Source of the DNA: an uncultured Oscillospiraceae bacterium | GTDB taxonomy: Bacteria > Bacillota > Clostridia > Oscillospirales > Acutalibacteraceae | Length of the DNA: 64,000 bases | Assembly: GCA_900539165.1 (NCBI GenBank) | Contig: UQAZ01000012.1 | Span: 1-64,000, forward strand | Reading direction: 5' to 3' | Shown: in pieces, positions 33,134 through 41,164 of the stretch | How the letters are laid out: every line of letters begins with the position of its first letter | How positions within the stretch are numbered: the first letter of the stretch is position 1 | Position numbers and translations under genes: made by a program | Notes under the pieces: model-generated | The model's database searches: none | Told to the model about the DNA's origin: nothing | The model's input: the letters and a program-made list of their open reading frames with translations, nothing else

Positions 33134-34333
33134 TTAGTTAATATCAAGGAATTCCTCGGATATTACCTTTTTGGAAAGATTTGTAAAGTATTCCACGGTC
33201 GCACCGCTTTGTGCCTGCTTAGCCGCAAGCTCATCGGTATAATCCGAGAGCTTGTAAACAGAAAATCTGAAGCCGTCACCCGAGCGTTGATAAAAGTCAA
33301 TAACAGGTGCAAGCTTTGCAGAAGTAATTTTAATCTCGCCGTTTACACGCTCTACGGTAATTTCTGCCATACCGCCGCACATTTGATTTAGATTAATCTG
33401 ATGTGAGATAAAGTTACCGAGCGAATAGTAAACAATCATTTTCTTTCCCGTCTCGTTATTTGTAACCCATTCAACGGGCTGAAGAACATGGGGGTGACCG
33501 CCGATAACAATATCAACGCCAAGCTCTGAGCAAAGCTCTACATAATGCCTCTGCTCGTCGTTTATCTCGTGGCTGTTTTCCGTTCCCCAATGAGGGAAGA
33601 AAATAACAACATCTGCATTTTCTCTCGCCGTTTTTATATCGCTGACAACCTTGTCCTCGTTAAGCATATTAACACACCACGGCTTGTCCTCGGGCAATGA
33701 AATGCCGTTTGTTCCGTAAGTGTAATTTAAGAGTGCAAACTTAATTCCGTTCACTTCTCTATACTTAATAGTATTATACTCTTTCTCGCTTGCATTGATA
33801 CCTATACAGGTTACCTCCGGATGCTTTGAGAAAAATTCAAGTTCCTTAGACACGCCTGCAAATTTCTGAATATCAAGCACATGATTGGTAGCGCAAGTAA
33901 ACACATCAAAGCCTGCGTTAATAGCTGCCTCTCCAACCTCCCACGGAGTATTAAAGCAAGGATAACCCGAATACTCAAAAGCAGAGCCGCCAAGTAATGT
34001 TTCTTGGTCTATTACAGCCATATCGGCAGCAGAGATATAAGGTTTCATGCTCTCATAAAACGAGTTATAATCCCTTGAGCCGTCTTCCTGCTCACCTGCG
34101 GCAATAAGAGTGTTGTGAATCAAATTATCACCGACAGCCACAATATTAACCTTAGCGTCGGCAGGAACGGTGCTTTGAGACACCGACACAGCTGCACTCG
34201 GCGCAGGAGCATTAAGGTCGTTCTTTTTTGCAATATTTCCGCTGACTGCCAAAGCAAGAATTACAGCAATAGCAAGCGCAATCGGTATTACGACAGACAG
34301 CACATTCTTTTTTGACTTCATTTTATCAGACAT
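33134..34333 (-). CDS. CapA/PgsA-family metallophosphatase-like protein
   Basis: The 399-residue protein has an N-terminal membrane anchor (LSVVIPIALAIAVILALAV), an Ala/Ser-rich linker and a CapA (PGA_cap) domain of the metallophosphatase fold: VAVGDNLIHN, TCATNHVLD, FFPHWGTENSH and GGHPHVLQPVEW. Family members take part in poly-gamma-glutamate or capsule handling; capB/capC partners are missing here, so the role is open. It follows the exchanger gene by 27 bases. Confidence 0.85.
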   Translation of the reverse strand: MSDKMKSKKNVLSVVIPIALAIAVILALAVSGNIAKKNDLNAPAPSAAVSVSQSTVPADAKVNIVAVGDNLIHNTLIAAGEQEDGSRDYNSFYESMKPYISAADMAVIDQETLLGGSAFEYSGYPCFNTPWEVGEAAINAGFDVFTCATNHVLDIQKFAGVSKELEFFSKHPEVTCIGINASEKEYNTIKYREVNGIKFALLNYTYGTNGISLPEDKPWCVNMLNEDKVVSDIKTARENADVVIFFPHWGTENSHEINDEQRHYVELCSELGVDIVIGGHPHVLQPVEWVTNNETGKKMIVYYSLGNFISHQINLNQMCGGMAEITVERVNGEIKITSAKLAPVIDFYQRSGDGFRFSVYKLSDYTDELAAKQAQSGATVEYFTNLSKKVISEEFLDIN

Positions 34334-34360
34334 AGCTTTATCCTTAATTAATCACAAATC

Positions 34361-35437
34361 CTAAACTGCGGCAAAGGTGTAAACAACATAAGCAAGATAA
34401 CCCAAAAGGGATACGACACCCTGCCAGCGTTGGAATTTCTTTGTGATGATTGTAGGTATAACAGCCAATGCAACGGCTGCAATACAAATATACATATCGA
34501 ATACAGAGCCTGTTGAAACAAGGAGAGCGCCCTGTCCCTTGCCCATAGATACGAATGAGCAAATAGGCAAAATAAGAGTAAGGTCAATAATGTTAGCACC
34601 GAGAATGTTACCTACCGAAAGTGCGCCTTCCTTTTTACGAAGTGCGGTAATGGTTGTAACAAGCTCAGGAAGTGATGTTCCGATAGCAACGGCAATTACT
34701 GCGATAACTCTCTCGCTGATGTGCATTTCTTCGGCAATTCTTGTACCGCCGTTAATAAGAAGCTGTGCGCCGGCAACCACCAAAAGAGCGCCTATGATAA
34801 ACATAGCCACATTTTTAATCCATTCGCCGGGAGTCGCCGTCTGCTTTGTGGGAACTACATCGTCTTCCTCCTGAAGTCCGATATTAGTCGGGCTTGGCTC
34901 AATCTGAACAGCGCTTTTTTTCATAGAAATGAAATTTTCCACAAAGAACGCAATAAATATAGCGAAAAGAACAACAACGCCGATAGTTGAAAGCGTATGA
35001 TACTCGCCCTCAAGACCGGGAACGGTGATAATGCCTGTCAATGCAGAGCCTAAAGCAAGGGAAACGGCAGCACCGAGCATCATGAGAGCCTTAGGTGCGA
35101 ACTCCTTACGCTTTTGCGCAAACGGCATACATACGATAAAGATACCCATAATCATAGCCGTATTTGCAGTAACCGAGCCGACAGCATTACCTGCCGCCAT
35201 ATCAACCTTTCCGTCGATAGAAGCGACAACGGAAACAATCATTTCGGGCAAGGTTGTTGCAATAGAAACTATTGTTGCACCGATAACGAACTTAGGCACT
35301 CCAAGCACCTCGGCAATCCAGCTTGCACTGTCAACAAACCAGTCGCCGCCTTTAATAATAAAAACAAGGCCTACTATAAACAGCAAAACAACTACCCCAA
35401 TATTTGCCGTTTCAAAGAAATTAGCTAAAAACTCCAT
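34361..35437 (-). CDS. Sodium/calcium exchanger family protein (CaCA, YrbG-like)
   Basis: The 358-residue membrane protein has about ten segments in two inverted halves. The alpha repeats are GATIVSIATTLPEMIVSVVA with GNAVGSVTANT in the first half, and AIGTSLPELVTTITA with GNILGANIIDL in the second; the acidic residues in the TLPE/SLPE turns are the cation ligands. An acidic loop (about 180-205) joins the halves. The ATG at 35437 follows AGAGGG by 6 bases. Ion specificity (Ca or other) cannot be read from sequence. Confidence 0.88.
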   Translation of the reverse strand: MEFLANFFETANIGVVVLLFIVGLVFIIKGGDWFVDSASWIAEVLGVPKFVIGATIVSIATTLPEMIVSVVASIDGKVDMAAGNAVGSVTANTAMIMGIFIVCMPFAQKRKEFAPKALMMLGAAVSLALGSALTGIITVPGLEGEYHTLSTIGVVVLFAIFIAFFVENFISMKKSAVQIEPSPTNIGLQEEDDVVPTKQTATPGEWIKNVAMFIIGALLVVAGAQLLINGGTRIAEEMHISERVIAVIAVAIGTSLPELVTTITALRKKEGALSVGNILGANIIDLTLILPICSFVSMGKGQGALLVSTGSVFDMYICIAAVALAVIPTIITKKFQRWQGVVSLLGYLAYVVYTFAAV

Positions 35438-35501
35438 AAAAATCCCTCTCAATTATCCGCATACTATAATTATTATGCAGATAATCCCAAAAATAATACG
35501 A

Positions 35502-35528
35502 AAAGGTGTACCAAAACAGCACACCTTT
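35502..35528 (-). terminator. Terminator after the CD1247-like gene
   Basis: AAAGGTGT and ACACCTTT pair around an 11-base loop and are followed on the minus strand by TTCGTATTATTTTT. A weak terminator; it separates the CD1247-like gene from the exchanger gene. Confidence 0.6.
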
Positions 35529-35546
35529 AATCGTGTTAATCAAATA

Positions 35547-35972
35547 TTACTCGCCGCAGCAATCACAATCGCAGTCGCAATCGTCATCATACTCTACTTC
35601 AAATTCGAGCATTTCGCCGCAGTTAGGGCATTCGATATTACCCTGCATAACGGTATCCTCGTCTACTGTGATAACCTCTTTGCAATTTGGGCATTCAACC
35701 TCGAACTCCTCGTAATCATCATCACAGCAATCACAATCGCAATCGCAGTCATCATCATATACGAATTCCTCAAGATCAGCCAAATCCTCGTCAACGGCAT
35801 CAATCTGCTCGCCGACAAGCTCCAAGCCCTCGGTCATATCGTCAATATCAATAGCAAGATTTTCAAGAACCTCAACCATAGCCTTAATAACCTTAGTTTC
35901 CTTCTTGCTTGCATCAAGGTCAAGACCGTCAATGAGTCCCTTTAAGTAGCCTAAGCTTTCTGATGTTTCCAT
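35547..35972 (-). CDS. CD1247-like N-terminal domain protein with zinc ribbon and Asp-Cys runs
   Basis: The 141-residue protein has an acidic helical N-terminal half (1-70; LGYLKGLIDGLDLD...), the CD1247-type domain found across Clostridia, followed by a four-cysteine zinc ribbon (ECPNCKE ... ECPNCGE). Two runs of alternating Asp and Cys (DDDCDCDCDCCDDD near 73-86 and DDDCDCDCDCCGE at the end) bracket the ribbon. These could bind metal. The function is not known. It lies 56 bases after efp. Confidence 0.85.
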   Translation of the reverse strand: METSESLGYLKGLIDGLDLDASKKETKVIKAMVEVLENLAIDIDDMTEGLELVGEQIDAVDEDLADLEEFVYDDDCDCDCDCCDDDYEEFEVECPNCKEVITVDEDTVMQGNIECPNCGEMLEFEVEYDDDCDCDCDCCGE

Positions 35973-36028
35973 AGTGTTTTCCTTTCGTAAATTAAAATTA
36001 GAAAAAATTGATTTAATCCTTTAACAGA

Positions 36029-36586
36029 TTATGCACGCTCCATATATTCGCAGGTACGAGTATCAATTCTAATCATATCGCCCTCGTTAATGAAAAGCGG
36101 TACACGAATCTCTGCACCTGTTTCAACGGTAGCCGGCTTGAGTGTATTTGTAGCGGTGTTGCCCTTTACACCCGGCTCTGTTGCAGTAACCTCAAGAGTA
36201 ACGAATGTAGGCGGCTCAACACCGAATACCTTACCCTTGTAAGAAAGAATCTTACAAACATCGTTTTCCTTAACAAAACGGAATGAATCCGGGAGGTCAG
36301 CCTCCGATACAGGAATCATATCAAATGTTTCGTTATCCATAAAATAGTAAAGTCCGTCGTCGCTGTATGAATAAGCCATATCCTTTCTCTCGATATAAGC
36401 TGTCGGGAACTTAGCCGACGGGTTGTATGACTTTTCAACTACCGAACCGGTAATTACATTCTTGGTCTTTGTTCTTACAAAAGCAGCGCCCTTACCCGGC
36501 TTAACATGCTGGAATTCTACTACCTGCAATACATTGCCGTCCTCTTCAAAGGTTACGCCGTTTCTGAAATCACCTGCACTAATCAT
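36029..36586 (-). CDS. efp: Translation elongation factor P
   Basis: EF-P rescues ribosomes stalled at polyproline stretches. The 185-residue protein has the three beta-barrel domains; the conserved loop HVKPGKGAAF places the modifiable Lys at residue 32, and GVEPPTFVTLEVTATEPGVKGNTA is the domain III signature region. It lies 48 bases after aroQ. Confidence 0.97.
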   Translation of the reverse strand: MISAGDFRNGVTFEEDGNVLQVVEFQHVKPGKGAAFVRTKTKNVITGSVVEKSYNPSAKFPTAYIERKDMAYSYSDDGLYYFMDNETFDMIPVSEADLPDSFRFVKENDVCKILSYKGKVFGVEPPTFVTLEVTATEPGVKGNTATNTLKPATVETGAEIRVPLFINEGDMIRIDTRTCEYMERA

Positions 36587-36634
36587 ATACAGTACCTCCG
36601 TGTTAGTTTATAAATTTAATATTACTTATTTATT

Positions 36635-37069
36635 TTATAATATTTCGCACAATAAATCAATACCCATTTTATAACTATCTTTACCGTAGCCCGATATTTG
36701 CTTTATGCAAACATCCGTAATGACGCTGATTTTGCGAAAATCCTCTCGTGAATGTATGTCGCTCATATGCACCTCAACAAACGGGGTATAATCCGAAACA
36801 GCCTCGATTGCGTCTCTGATAGCATAGGAATAATGGGTATAAGCACCTGCATTTATAACCACACCGTCATATTCGTCCTTGCTCTTATGAATAACATCAA
36901 TAATATCGCCCTCGTGATTAGACTGATAAAACGACATTTGAACGCCCTTTTCCTCGCCATAAATCCTGAGCTGAGAATTAATGTCATCAAGCGTTTCGGC
37001 ACCGTAAACATTCTTTTTTCTTATACCCGTCATATTAAGGTTTGGTCCGTTTAATATAAGAATTTTCAT
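36635..37069 (-). CDS. aroQ: Type II 3-dehydroquinate dehydratase
   Basis: AroQ removes water from 3-dehydroquinate in the shikimate pathway, complementing the aroBAC genes at 11.8-15.2 kb. The 144-residue protein has LNGPNLNMTG at the N-terminus, the catalytic loop with Arg and Tyr (RKKNVYG), SNHEGDIID, INAGAYTHYS and VEVHMSDIHSRE. The usual LNMLG reads LNMTG and NPGA reads NAGA. The ATG at 37069 is preferred because GGTGA lies 6 bases upstream. No own promoter is seen; it lies 29 bases after the rpsU terminator. Confidence 0.93.
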   Translation of the reverse strand: MKILILNGPNLNMTGIRKKNVYGAETLDDINSQLRIYGEEKGVQMSFYQSNHEGDIIDVIHKSKDEYDGVVINAGAYTHYSYAIRDAIEAVSDYTPFVEVHMSDIHSREDFRKISVITDVCIKQISGYGKDSYKMGIDLLCEIL

Positions 37070-37097
37070 ATACATCACCAAAAATTTCTAAAAAAAT

Positions 37098-37121
37098 AAG
37101 GGAACGACAACTCGTTCCCTT
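37098..37121 (-). terminator. Terminator of rpsU
   Basis: AAGGGAACGA and TCGTTCCCTT form a perfect 10-bp stem with a 4-base loop; on the minus strand ATTTTTTT follows. aroQ starts 29 bases later, so read-through would be needed to express it from the rpsU promoter. Confidence 0.9.
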
Positions 37122-37128
37122 ATGTACC

Positions 37129-37305
37129 TTACTTGTACTTTCTCTTACGAGCAGCTTCGCTCTTCTTTTTACGAGCTACTGAAGGCTTTTCGTAATGCTC
37201 TCTTTTTCTTACTTCCTGAATGATACCATCACGAGAAGTTTGGCGCTTGAATCTTCTAAGTGCGCTGTCAAGAGACTCATTCTCCTTAACTTTTACCTGA
37301 CTCAC
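37129..37305 (-). CDS. rpsU: 30S ribosomal protein S21
   Basis: The 58-residue basic protein reads MSQVKVKENESLDSALRRFK at the start and ends in a Lys/Arg-rich helix, exactly as S21. The start is GTG, with GGAGGG 6 bases upstream. It has its own consensus promoter and a perfect terminator. Confidence 0.97.
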   Translation of the reverse strand: MSQVKVKENESLDSALRRFKRQTSRDGIIQEVRKREHYEKPSVARKKKSEAARKRKYK

Positions 37306-37315
37306 TGTATTCCCT

Positions 37316-37333
37316 CCCTCCGACCATCGGGGG
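37316..37333 (-). promoter_or_regulatory. Hairpin overlapping the rpsU Shine-Dalgarno
   Basis: On the minus strand CCCCCGA pairs with TCGGAGGG (one bulged A) around a TGG loop. The 3' arm contains the first of two overlapping GGAGGG elements before the GTG start, so it could limit ribosome access. Confidence 0.4.
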
Positions 37334-37361
37334 TTATTTGATAATTTATTTATCGCTAAAG

Positions 37362-37390
37362 ATTATATAAAAAATTATCGGTATTGTCAA
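37362..37390 (-). promoter_or_regulatory. Strong promoter of rpsU
   Basis: TTGACA and TATAAT with 17-base spacing, full consensus. Start near 37355, leader about 50 bases. Confidence 0.8.
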
Positions 37391-37467
37391 GCATTTTATA
37401 GAATTATGTTTCATTTTTTCTAAAAAAATCGAAAAGAGGCTGAGTCTGTCGATTTAAGCGTAAAAAT

Positions 37468-37493
37468 AAATCCCCGTTGCAACACAGGGATTT
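37468..37493 (-). terminator. Terminator of uppP
   Basis: AAATCCCT and GGGGATTT pair around a 10-base loop and on the minus strand ATTTTTAC follows. Confidence 0.75.
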
Positions 37494-37507
37494 ATGATTA
37501 TCTTAAT

Positions 37508-38365
37508 TTAATGTGCAATCGCAAAATATGCAATCACCAAAGCACCAAGGACAATTCTGTACCAACCGAATGCCTTGAAATCGTGTTTTTTAATATACGA
37601 CATAAGGAATTTAATTGCAAGCACCGATACGACAAATGCAACCACCATTCCCACAATGAGATACATAAACTCACCGTTAAGGTCAATGCCGAAATCCTTA
37701 ACATACTTCAAAAGCTTCAATCCGCTTGCTCCGACCATAACGGGAACAGCAAGAAAGAATGTATACTCTGCGGCAACGGTACGGGATACGCCGATTAGGA
37801 TTGCACCCAAAATAGTCGCTCCGCTTCTTGAAGTGCCGGGAAAAACAGCGGCTATACACTGAAAGATACCGATAATAAAAGCAGCATTATATGTAAGCTC
37901 GCCTATGGTATTCATTTTAGACTGATTGTTTTTGTTTACATTCTCGATAATTATAAACAGTACGCCAAACAGAATAAGCATAATCGAAACTGTTTGCCAA
38001 TTATAAAAAACGCTGTCAATGGTTTTTCCGCAAAACCATTCAAGCTCATCAAAAACGCCTATTATTGCGGCAGGTATACAGGAAACGATAACCTTAAACC
38101 ACATAGACCAAATGTCACGCTTTGCGTAAACCTTATGCTCCTTAATACCAAACGGCCAAAGACTTTTCCAATACAAAGCAACAACCGCAAGTATCGCACC
38201 GAGCTGGATTACCACCAAAAACATTTCCCTAAACTCATCGGTCACATCAAGTTTCAAAAACTCATTAACCAAAATCATATGACCCGTTGAGCTGATAGGA
38301 AGCCACTCGGTAACACCCTCGACAATGCCGAGAACGACAGCCTTAATCATTTCTAAAAACGACAT
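37508..38365 (-). CDS. uppP: Undecaprenyl-diphosphatase
   Basis: UppP (BacA) dephosphorylates undecaprenyl diphosphate so that the lipid carrier can be reused for cell-wall synthesis; loss raises bacitracin sensitivity. The 285-residue protein has about eight membrane segments, the GIVEGVTEWLPISSTGHMIL motif with the catalytic Glu residues at the N-terminus and the second motif PGTSRSGATI near residue 172. It has its own promoter and terminator. Confidence 0.97.
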   Translation of the reverse strand: MSFLEMIKAVVLGIVEGVTEWLPISSTGHMILVNEFLKLDVTDEFREMFLVVIQLGAILAVVALYWKSLWPFGIKEHKVYAKRDIWSMWFKVIVSCIPAAIIGVFDELEWFCGKTIDSVFYNWQTVSIMLILFGVLFIIIENVNKNNQSKMNTIGELTYNAAFIIGIFQCIAAVFPGTSRSGATILGAILIGVSRTVAAEYTFFLAVPVMVGASGLKLLKYVKDFGIDLNGEFMYLIVGMVVAFVVSVLAIKFLMSYIKKHDFKAFGWYRIVLGALVIAYFAIAH

Positions 38366-38407
38366 AATACACCCTCATTTCCGACGACTTATAAATCGTC
38401 CAAGCTA

Positions 38408-38436
38408 ATTATACACATATATATGCACAATTTCAA
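38408..38436 (-). promoter_or_regulatory. Promoter of uppP
   Basis: TTGAAA and TATAAT with 17-base spacing. The start (about 38401) is followed at once by a 5-bp hairpin (GACGA/TCGTC, 38384-38400) in the leader. The -35 box lies 8 bases past the stop of the histidine phosphatase gene. Confidence 0.65.
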
Positions 38437-38443
38437 TTACAAA

Positions 38444-39163
38444 TTAGTTATGGCGTGTATCGTCGGTATAGCATTCACAAAATCTGGCTGCAAACGACGG
38501 CTCTTCATCATAAGCATAAAGGTGGCTGATGTCGCCAAACTGCTGCATACGAAAAATTGCCGTTCCCTCCTCACGCTCCTCGGTTACCAAAGTAGTAACA
38601 GAAGTCGGCAACGCAACAAAGTTATGCCACATAACCATCGGTGAGCATCCGAAAATGTGACTCAATATGGCACATTCAACTCCATAATGGCAAAACAGCA
38701 CAATGGTATCGTGATTAGGATTAACAGCCTTGAAAATCCTGCCTTCGTGAACATAGCCGTGTTTTTTAAGAAGTCTGTCAACGCCCTTGCAAAGTATATT
38801 ATATTCGGTTTTCACATTACCGCTTTTCATTAAGTCCGTTTCAAGCCATTTTTCGGGGCAGTAAAAATCGTCATTATCTGTCCACTCACGAGGAAGTCTG
38901 TCCCAAGCACGCTTGTACTCTCCGTCCACCTTAACTCTGCCGTCAAATTCTCTTAGCCACAGTAAAGTTTCTGCGCTTGCGTTCATTTTTCTCAATGTAA
39001 GCGAAGCCGTATCCTTTGCTCTGCCGAGTGGTGAGCAATAGAATGCCTTTACATCAAGTTTGCTTATTCTTCTGGACAAAAGCTCTGCCTCTCTCCAGCC
39101 CTTTTCGGTCAAAGAATCAATAGTGTAATCAGGGTCACCGTGTCGTATAATTATCAGTTTCAT
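38444..39163 (-). CDS. Histidine phosphatase family protein
   Basis: The 239-residue protein is a member of the phosphoglycerate-mutase-like branch: LIIIRHGDPDY at the N-terminus supplies the phospho-accepting His, YCSPLGRAKDTA follows, and HDTIVLFCHYGVE supplies the second catalytic His. The substrate is unknown. The ATG at 39163 has AGAGGT 7 bases upstream. It lies 54 bases after spo0A without a clear terminator between. Confidence 0.88.
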   Translation of the reverse strand: MKLIIIRHGDPDYTIDSLTEKGWREAELLSRRISKLDVKAFYCSPLGRAKDTASLTLRKMNASAETLLWLREFDGRVKVDGEYKRAWDRLPREWTDNDDFYCPEKWLETDLMKSGNVKTEYNILCKGVDRLLKKHGYVHEGRIFKAVNPNHDTIVLFCHYGVECAILSHIFGCSPMVMWHNFVALPTSVTTLVTEEREEGTAIFRMQQFGDISHLYAYDEEPSFAARFCECYTDDTRHN

Positions 39164-39217
39164 AAGCACTACCTCTTTCGCTGATAATTATACTACAAAT
39201 CAAGGATTTTGCAACAA

Positions 39218-39985
39218 TTAAATTACTTTGCCAGTAGTCATAGAAAGCTTGATTCTGTCGCTTATCATCGCAATAAATTCGCTGTTTGTCGGCTTGCCTC
39301 TGTTAGACTGAATTGTATAGCCGAAATATGATGAAAGCACCTCGACATCGCCTCTGTCCCACGCAACCTCTATTGCATGGCGAATCGCTCTTTCAACTCT
39401 TGAAGCCGTTGTGGAATACATTTTTGCAACGGTAGGATAAAGAAGCTTAGTTACCGACTCAAGCATTTCCGGGTCGTTAATACACAAGTCAATAGATGTT
39501 CGTAAATACTGATAACCCTTAATATGCGCAGGCACACCGATCTGGCGCATAATGTCGGAAATGATAACCTCCGTATCCCTTGCAACGCTAAGATTGCCCG
39601 TGCGCTCTCTTTTCCAATTAGAAAGGCTCTCAAGTCTTTTAGCTACACTCTTAGGTTCAACCGGCTTTAGGAAATAGTAATCCGCACCTGCTGAAATTAT
39701 ACGGCTTTCAAACTCTGCACTGTCTACCGACGAGAACACCATAATTATCGGCTTTTCGCTGAGACTTTCATTTATGTACTCCAAAACCTCTATACCGTCA
39801 AGTCCACTCATAAAGACATCCATAAGCACAGCGTCAAAATGCCTCGACTCAAGAGCCTCTATAACTCTCCTGCCGTCCTTCTTGACAGCCGTAACTTCAA
39901 AGCCGACCTGTTTAAGCTCTCTTTGACACGCTTTTCCGAAATCAGCGGAATCCTCTGCAATTAATACATTCATTGGGTTATTCAT
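39218..39985 (-). CDS. spo0A: Sporulation response regulator Spo0A
   Basis: Spo0A is the master switch of sporulation entry. The 255-residue protein has a receiver domain with the acidic pair (Glu11, Asp12) and phospho-acceptor Asp56 in LMDVF, a linker and the Spo0A-specific DNA-binding domain (HIKGYQYLRTSIDLC, VAKMYSTTASRVERAIRHAI and GKPTNSEFIAM). Asp56 coincides with the Bacillus position. The start at 39985 has AGGAGA about 9 bases upstream. The promoter is flanked by two matching 17-base palindromes. Confidence 0.97.
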   Translation of the reverse strand: MNNPMNVLIAEDSADFGKACQRELKQVGFEVTAVKKDGRRVIEALESRHFDAVLMDVFMSGLDGIEVLEYINESLSEKPIIMVFSSVDSAEFESRIISAGADYYFLKPVEPKSVAKRLESLSNWKRERTGNLSVARDTEVIISDIMRQIGVPAHIKGYQYLRTSIDLCINDPEMLESVTKLLYPTVAKMYSTTASRVERAIRHAIEVAWDRGDVEVLSSYFGYTIQSNRGKPTNSEFIAMISDRIKLSMTTGKVI

Positions 39986-40014
39986 ACCAAATGTTCTCCT
40001 TTTATGTAAATTTA

Positions 40015-40031
40015 TGTGAATATTCTTCACA
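40015..40031 (-). promoter_or_regulatory. Palindromic site 1 at the spo0A start site
   Basis: A 17-base palindrome with arms TGTGAA and TTCACA and a 5-base centre lies at about +4 to +20 of the predicted spo0A transcript. It does not match the 0A box (TTCGACA-type). Confidence 0.55.
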
Positions 40032-40041
40032 TTTCATCCAT

Positions 40042-40070
40042 ATATTACCATAAAGAAAAACAAAACGCAA
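40042..40070 (-). promoter_or_regulatory. Promoter of spo0A
   Basis: TTGCGT and TAATAT with 17-base spacing on the minus strand; start expected near 40035. Confidence 0.55.
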
Positions 40071-40087
40071 GTGTTTTTGGCAAAAAA

Positions 40088-40104
40088 TGTGAAAATTTTT
40101 CACA
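40088..40104 (-). promoter_or_regulatory. Palindromic site 2 upstream of spo0A
   Basis: A second 17-base palindrome with the same arms and centre length. Its centre is 73 bases from that of site 1, about seven helical turns, so both sites face the same side of the DNA and bracket the promoter. Confidence 0.55.
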
Positions 40105-40209
40105 TCGATGTGCAAAGTATGTTGAACGGCGAATAGAAATTACCCTCAAAAAGCCATTACATAGCAAGGTAATTATTTGAATATATTTGCTACTCTTTCG
40201 CATAAACGG

Positions 40210-41133
40210 CTAAGCGACAGCTTTATCTTTAGCACCCGACGGAAGCTGAGCAATGACAATCGCAACAAAGATTGCAACACAGCCAAACAATTCTCTTATG
40301 CTCAAGATTTCGTGCATTATCATACACCCTGCGATTACGGAGAACACGGATTCGCTGCTCATTAAGATTGACGAAACCGTTGCGTTTACATTTTTTTGTG
40401 CAACAATTTGAATTGTAAAAGCTAACGCACCCGCAAGCACACCCGCATACAAGAGCGACAGCCAAACCGTGCTTTGATTAACCGTCTGCCACCACGAGGC
40501 AGGGCTTTCCATTTCAAAAATCACGGACAGCACGCCCAATATAGCAGATGCAGAAAAAAATTGAACGCACGCAAGTTTTGCGGTGTCTGCTTTGTTCATA
40601 TACCTGTCCACTGCAATTATTCTGGCTGCATTCATAACGGAGCAAATAAGCACAAGCACATCGCTGAGCATTACACCGAACTCGCCGTTAATGCACAAGA
40701 AATACAAGCCCAAAACCGTTATACCGACGCCAATCCAAGCGTTAGTTTTAACCTTCTGCTTAAACATCAATCCGATAAGCGGAACAAAAATAACATTACA
40801 AGAAGTCAAAAATCCTGCCTTGCCCGACGATGTACCCATAGAAAGACCCAACTGCTGAAATGCCGAAGTGCCTGCCAAGAACAGTCCGCAAAGAAGTCCG
40901 CCCAAAATCAAATCCTTTTTATTTCTTTTAACTTTGTTTTCAACAGGGATAATATTTTTATCAATTAGATTTACAAAAGGCAATATTGCAATACCTGCAA
41001 CAAGAAACCTTAAAAAACCGAACGAAAACGGTCCGACAATGCTTCCGCCCTTGGCTTGTGCCACGAACGAGCCTCCCCACAAAGCAGAAATCAATATCAA
41101 AAGCAGAGGGGAAACAATCTTTTTTAATCTCAT
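40210..41133 (-). CDS. EamA/DMT-family transporter
   Basis: The 307-residue protein has ten hydrophobic segments in two EamA halves. The first half starts LILISALWGGSFVAQAKGG, a typical DMT opening, and the second has ALAFTIQIVAQKNVNATVSSILMSSESVFSVI, with the familiar AQKxxxA and ES/EPVF pattern. Family members export amino acids or other metabolites; the substrate here is unknown. The upstream 334 bases hold a nested inverted-repeat element ending in a terminator hairpin 32 bases before the start codon. Confidence 0.88.
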   Translation of the reverse strand: MRLKKIVSPLLLILISALWGGSFVAQAKGGSIVGPFSFGFLRFLVAGIAILPFVNLIDKNIIPVENKVKRNKKDLILGGLLCGLFLAGTSAFQQLGLSMGTSSGKAGFLTSCNVIFVPLIGLMFKQKVKTNAWIGVGITVLGLYFLCINGEFGVMLSDVLVLICSVMNAARIIAVDRYMNKADTAKLACVQFFSASAILGVLSVIFEMESPASWWQTVNQSTVWLSLLYAGVLAGALAFTIQIVAQKNVNATVSSILMSSESVFSVIAGCMIMHEILSIRELFGCVAIFVAIVIAQLPSGAKDKAVA

Positions 41134-41164
41134 ATAAACTCCAAAAAAGGACTGTTAAAAAACA

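Noticed and set aside
35025..35945. 306-codon open frame on the plus strand
   Set aside because: Antisense of the exchanger and CD1247-like genes and their terminator; the product is a low-complexity Ile/Thr/Ala string.
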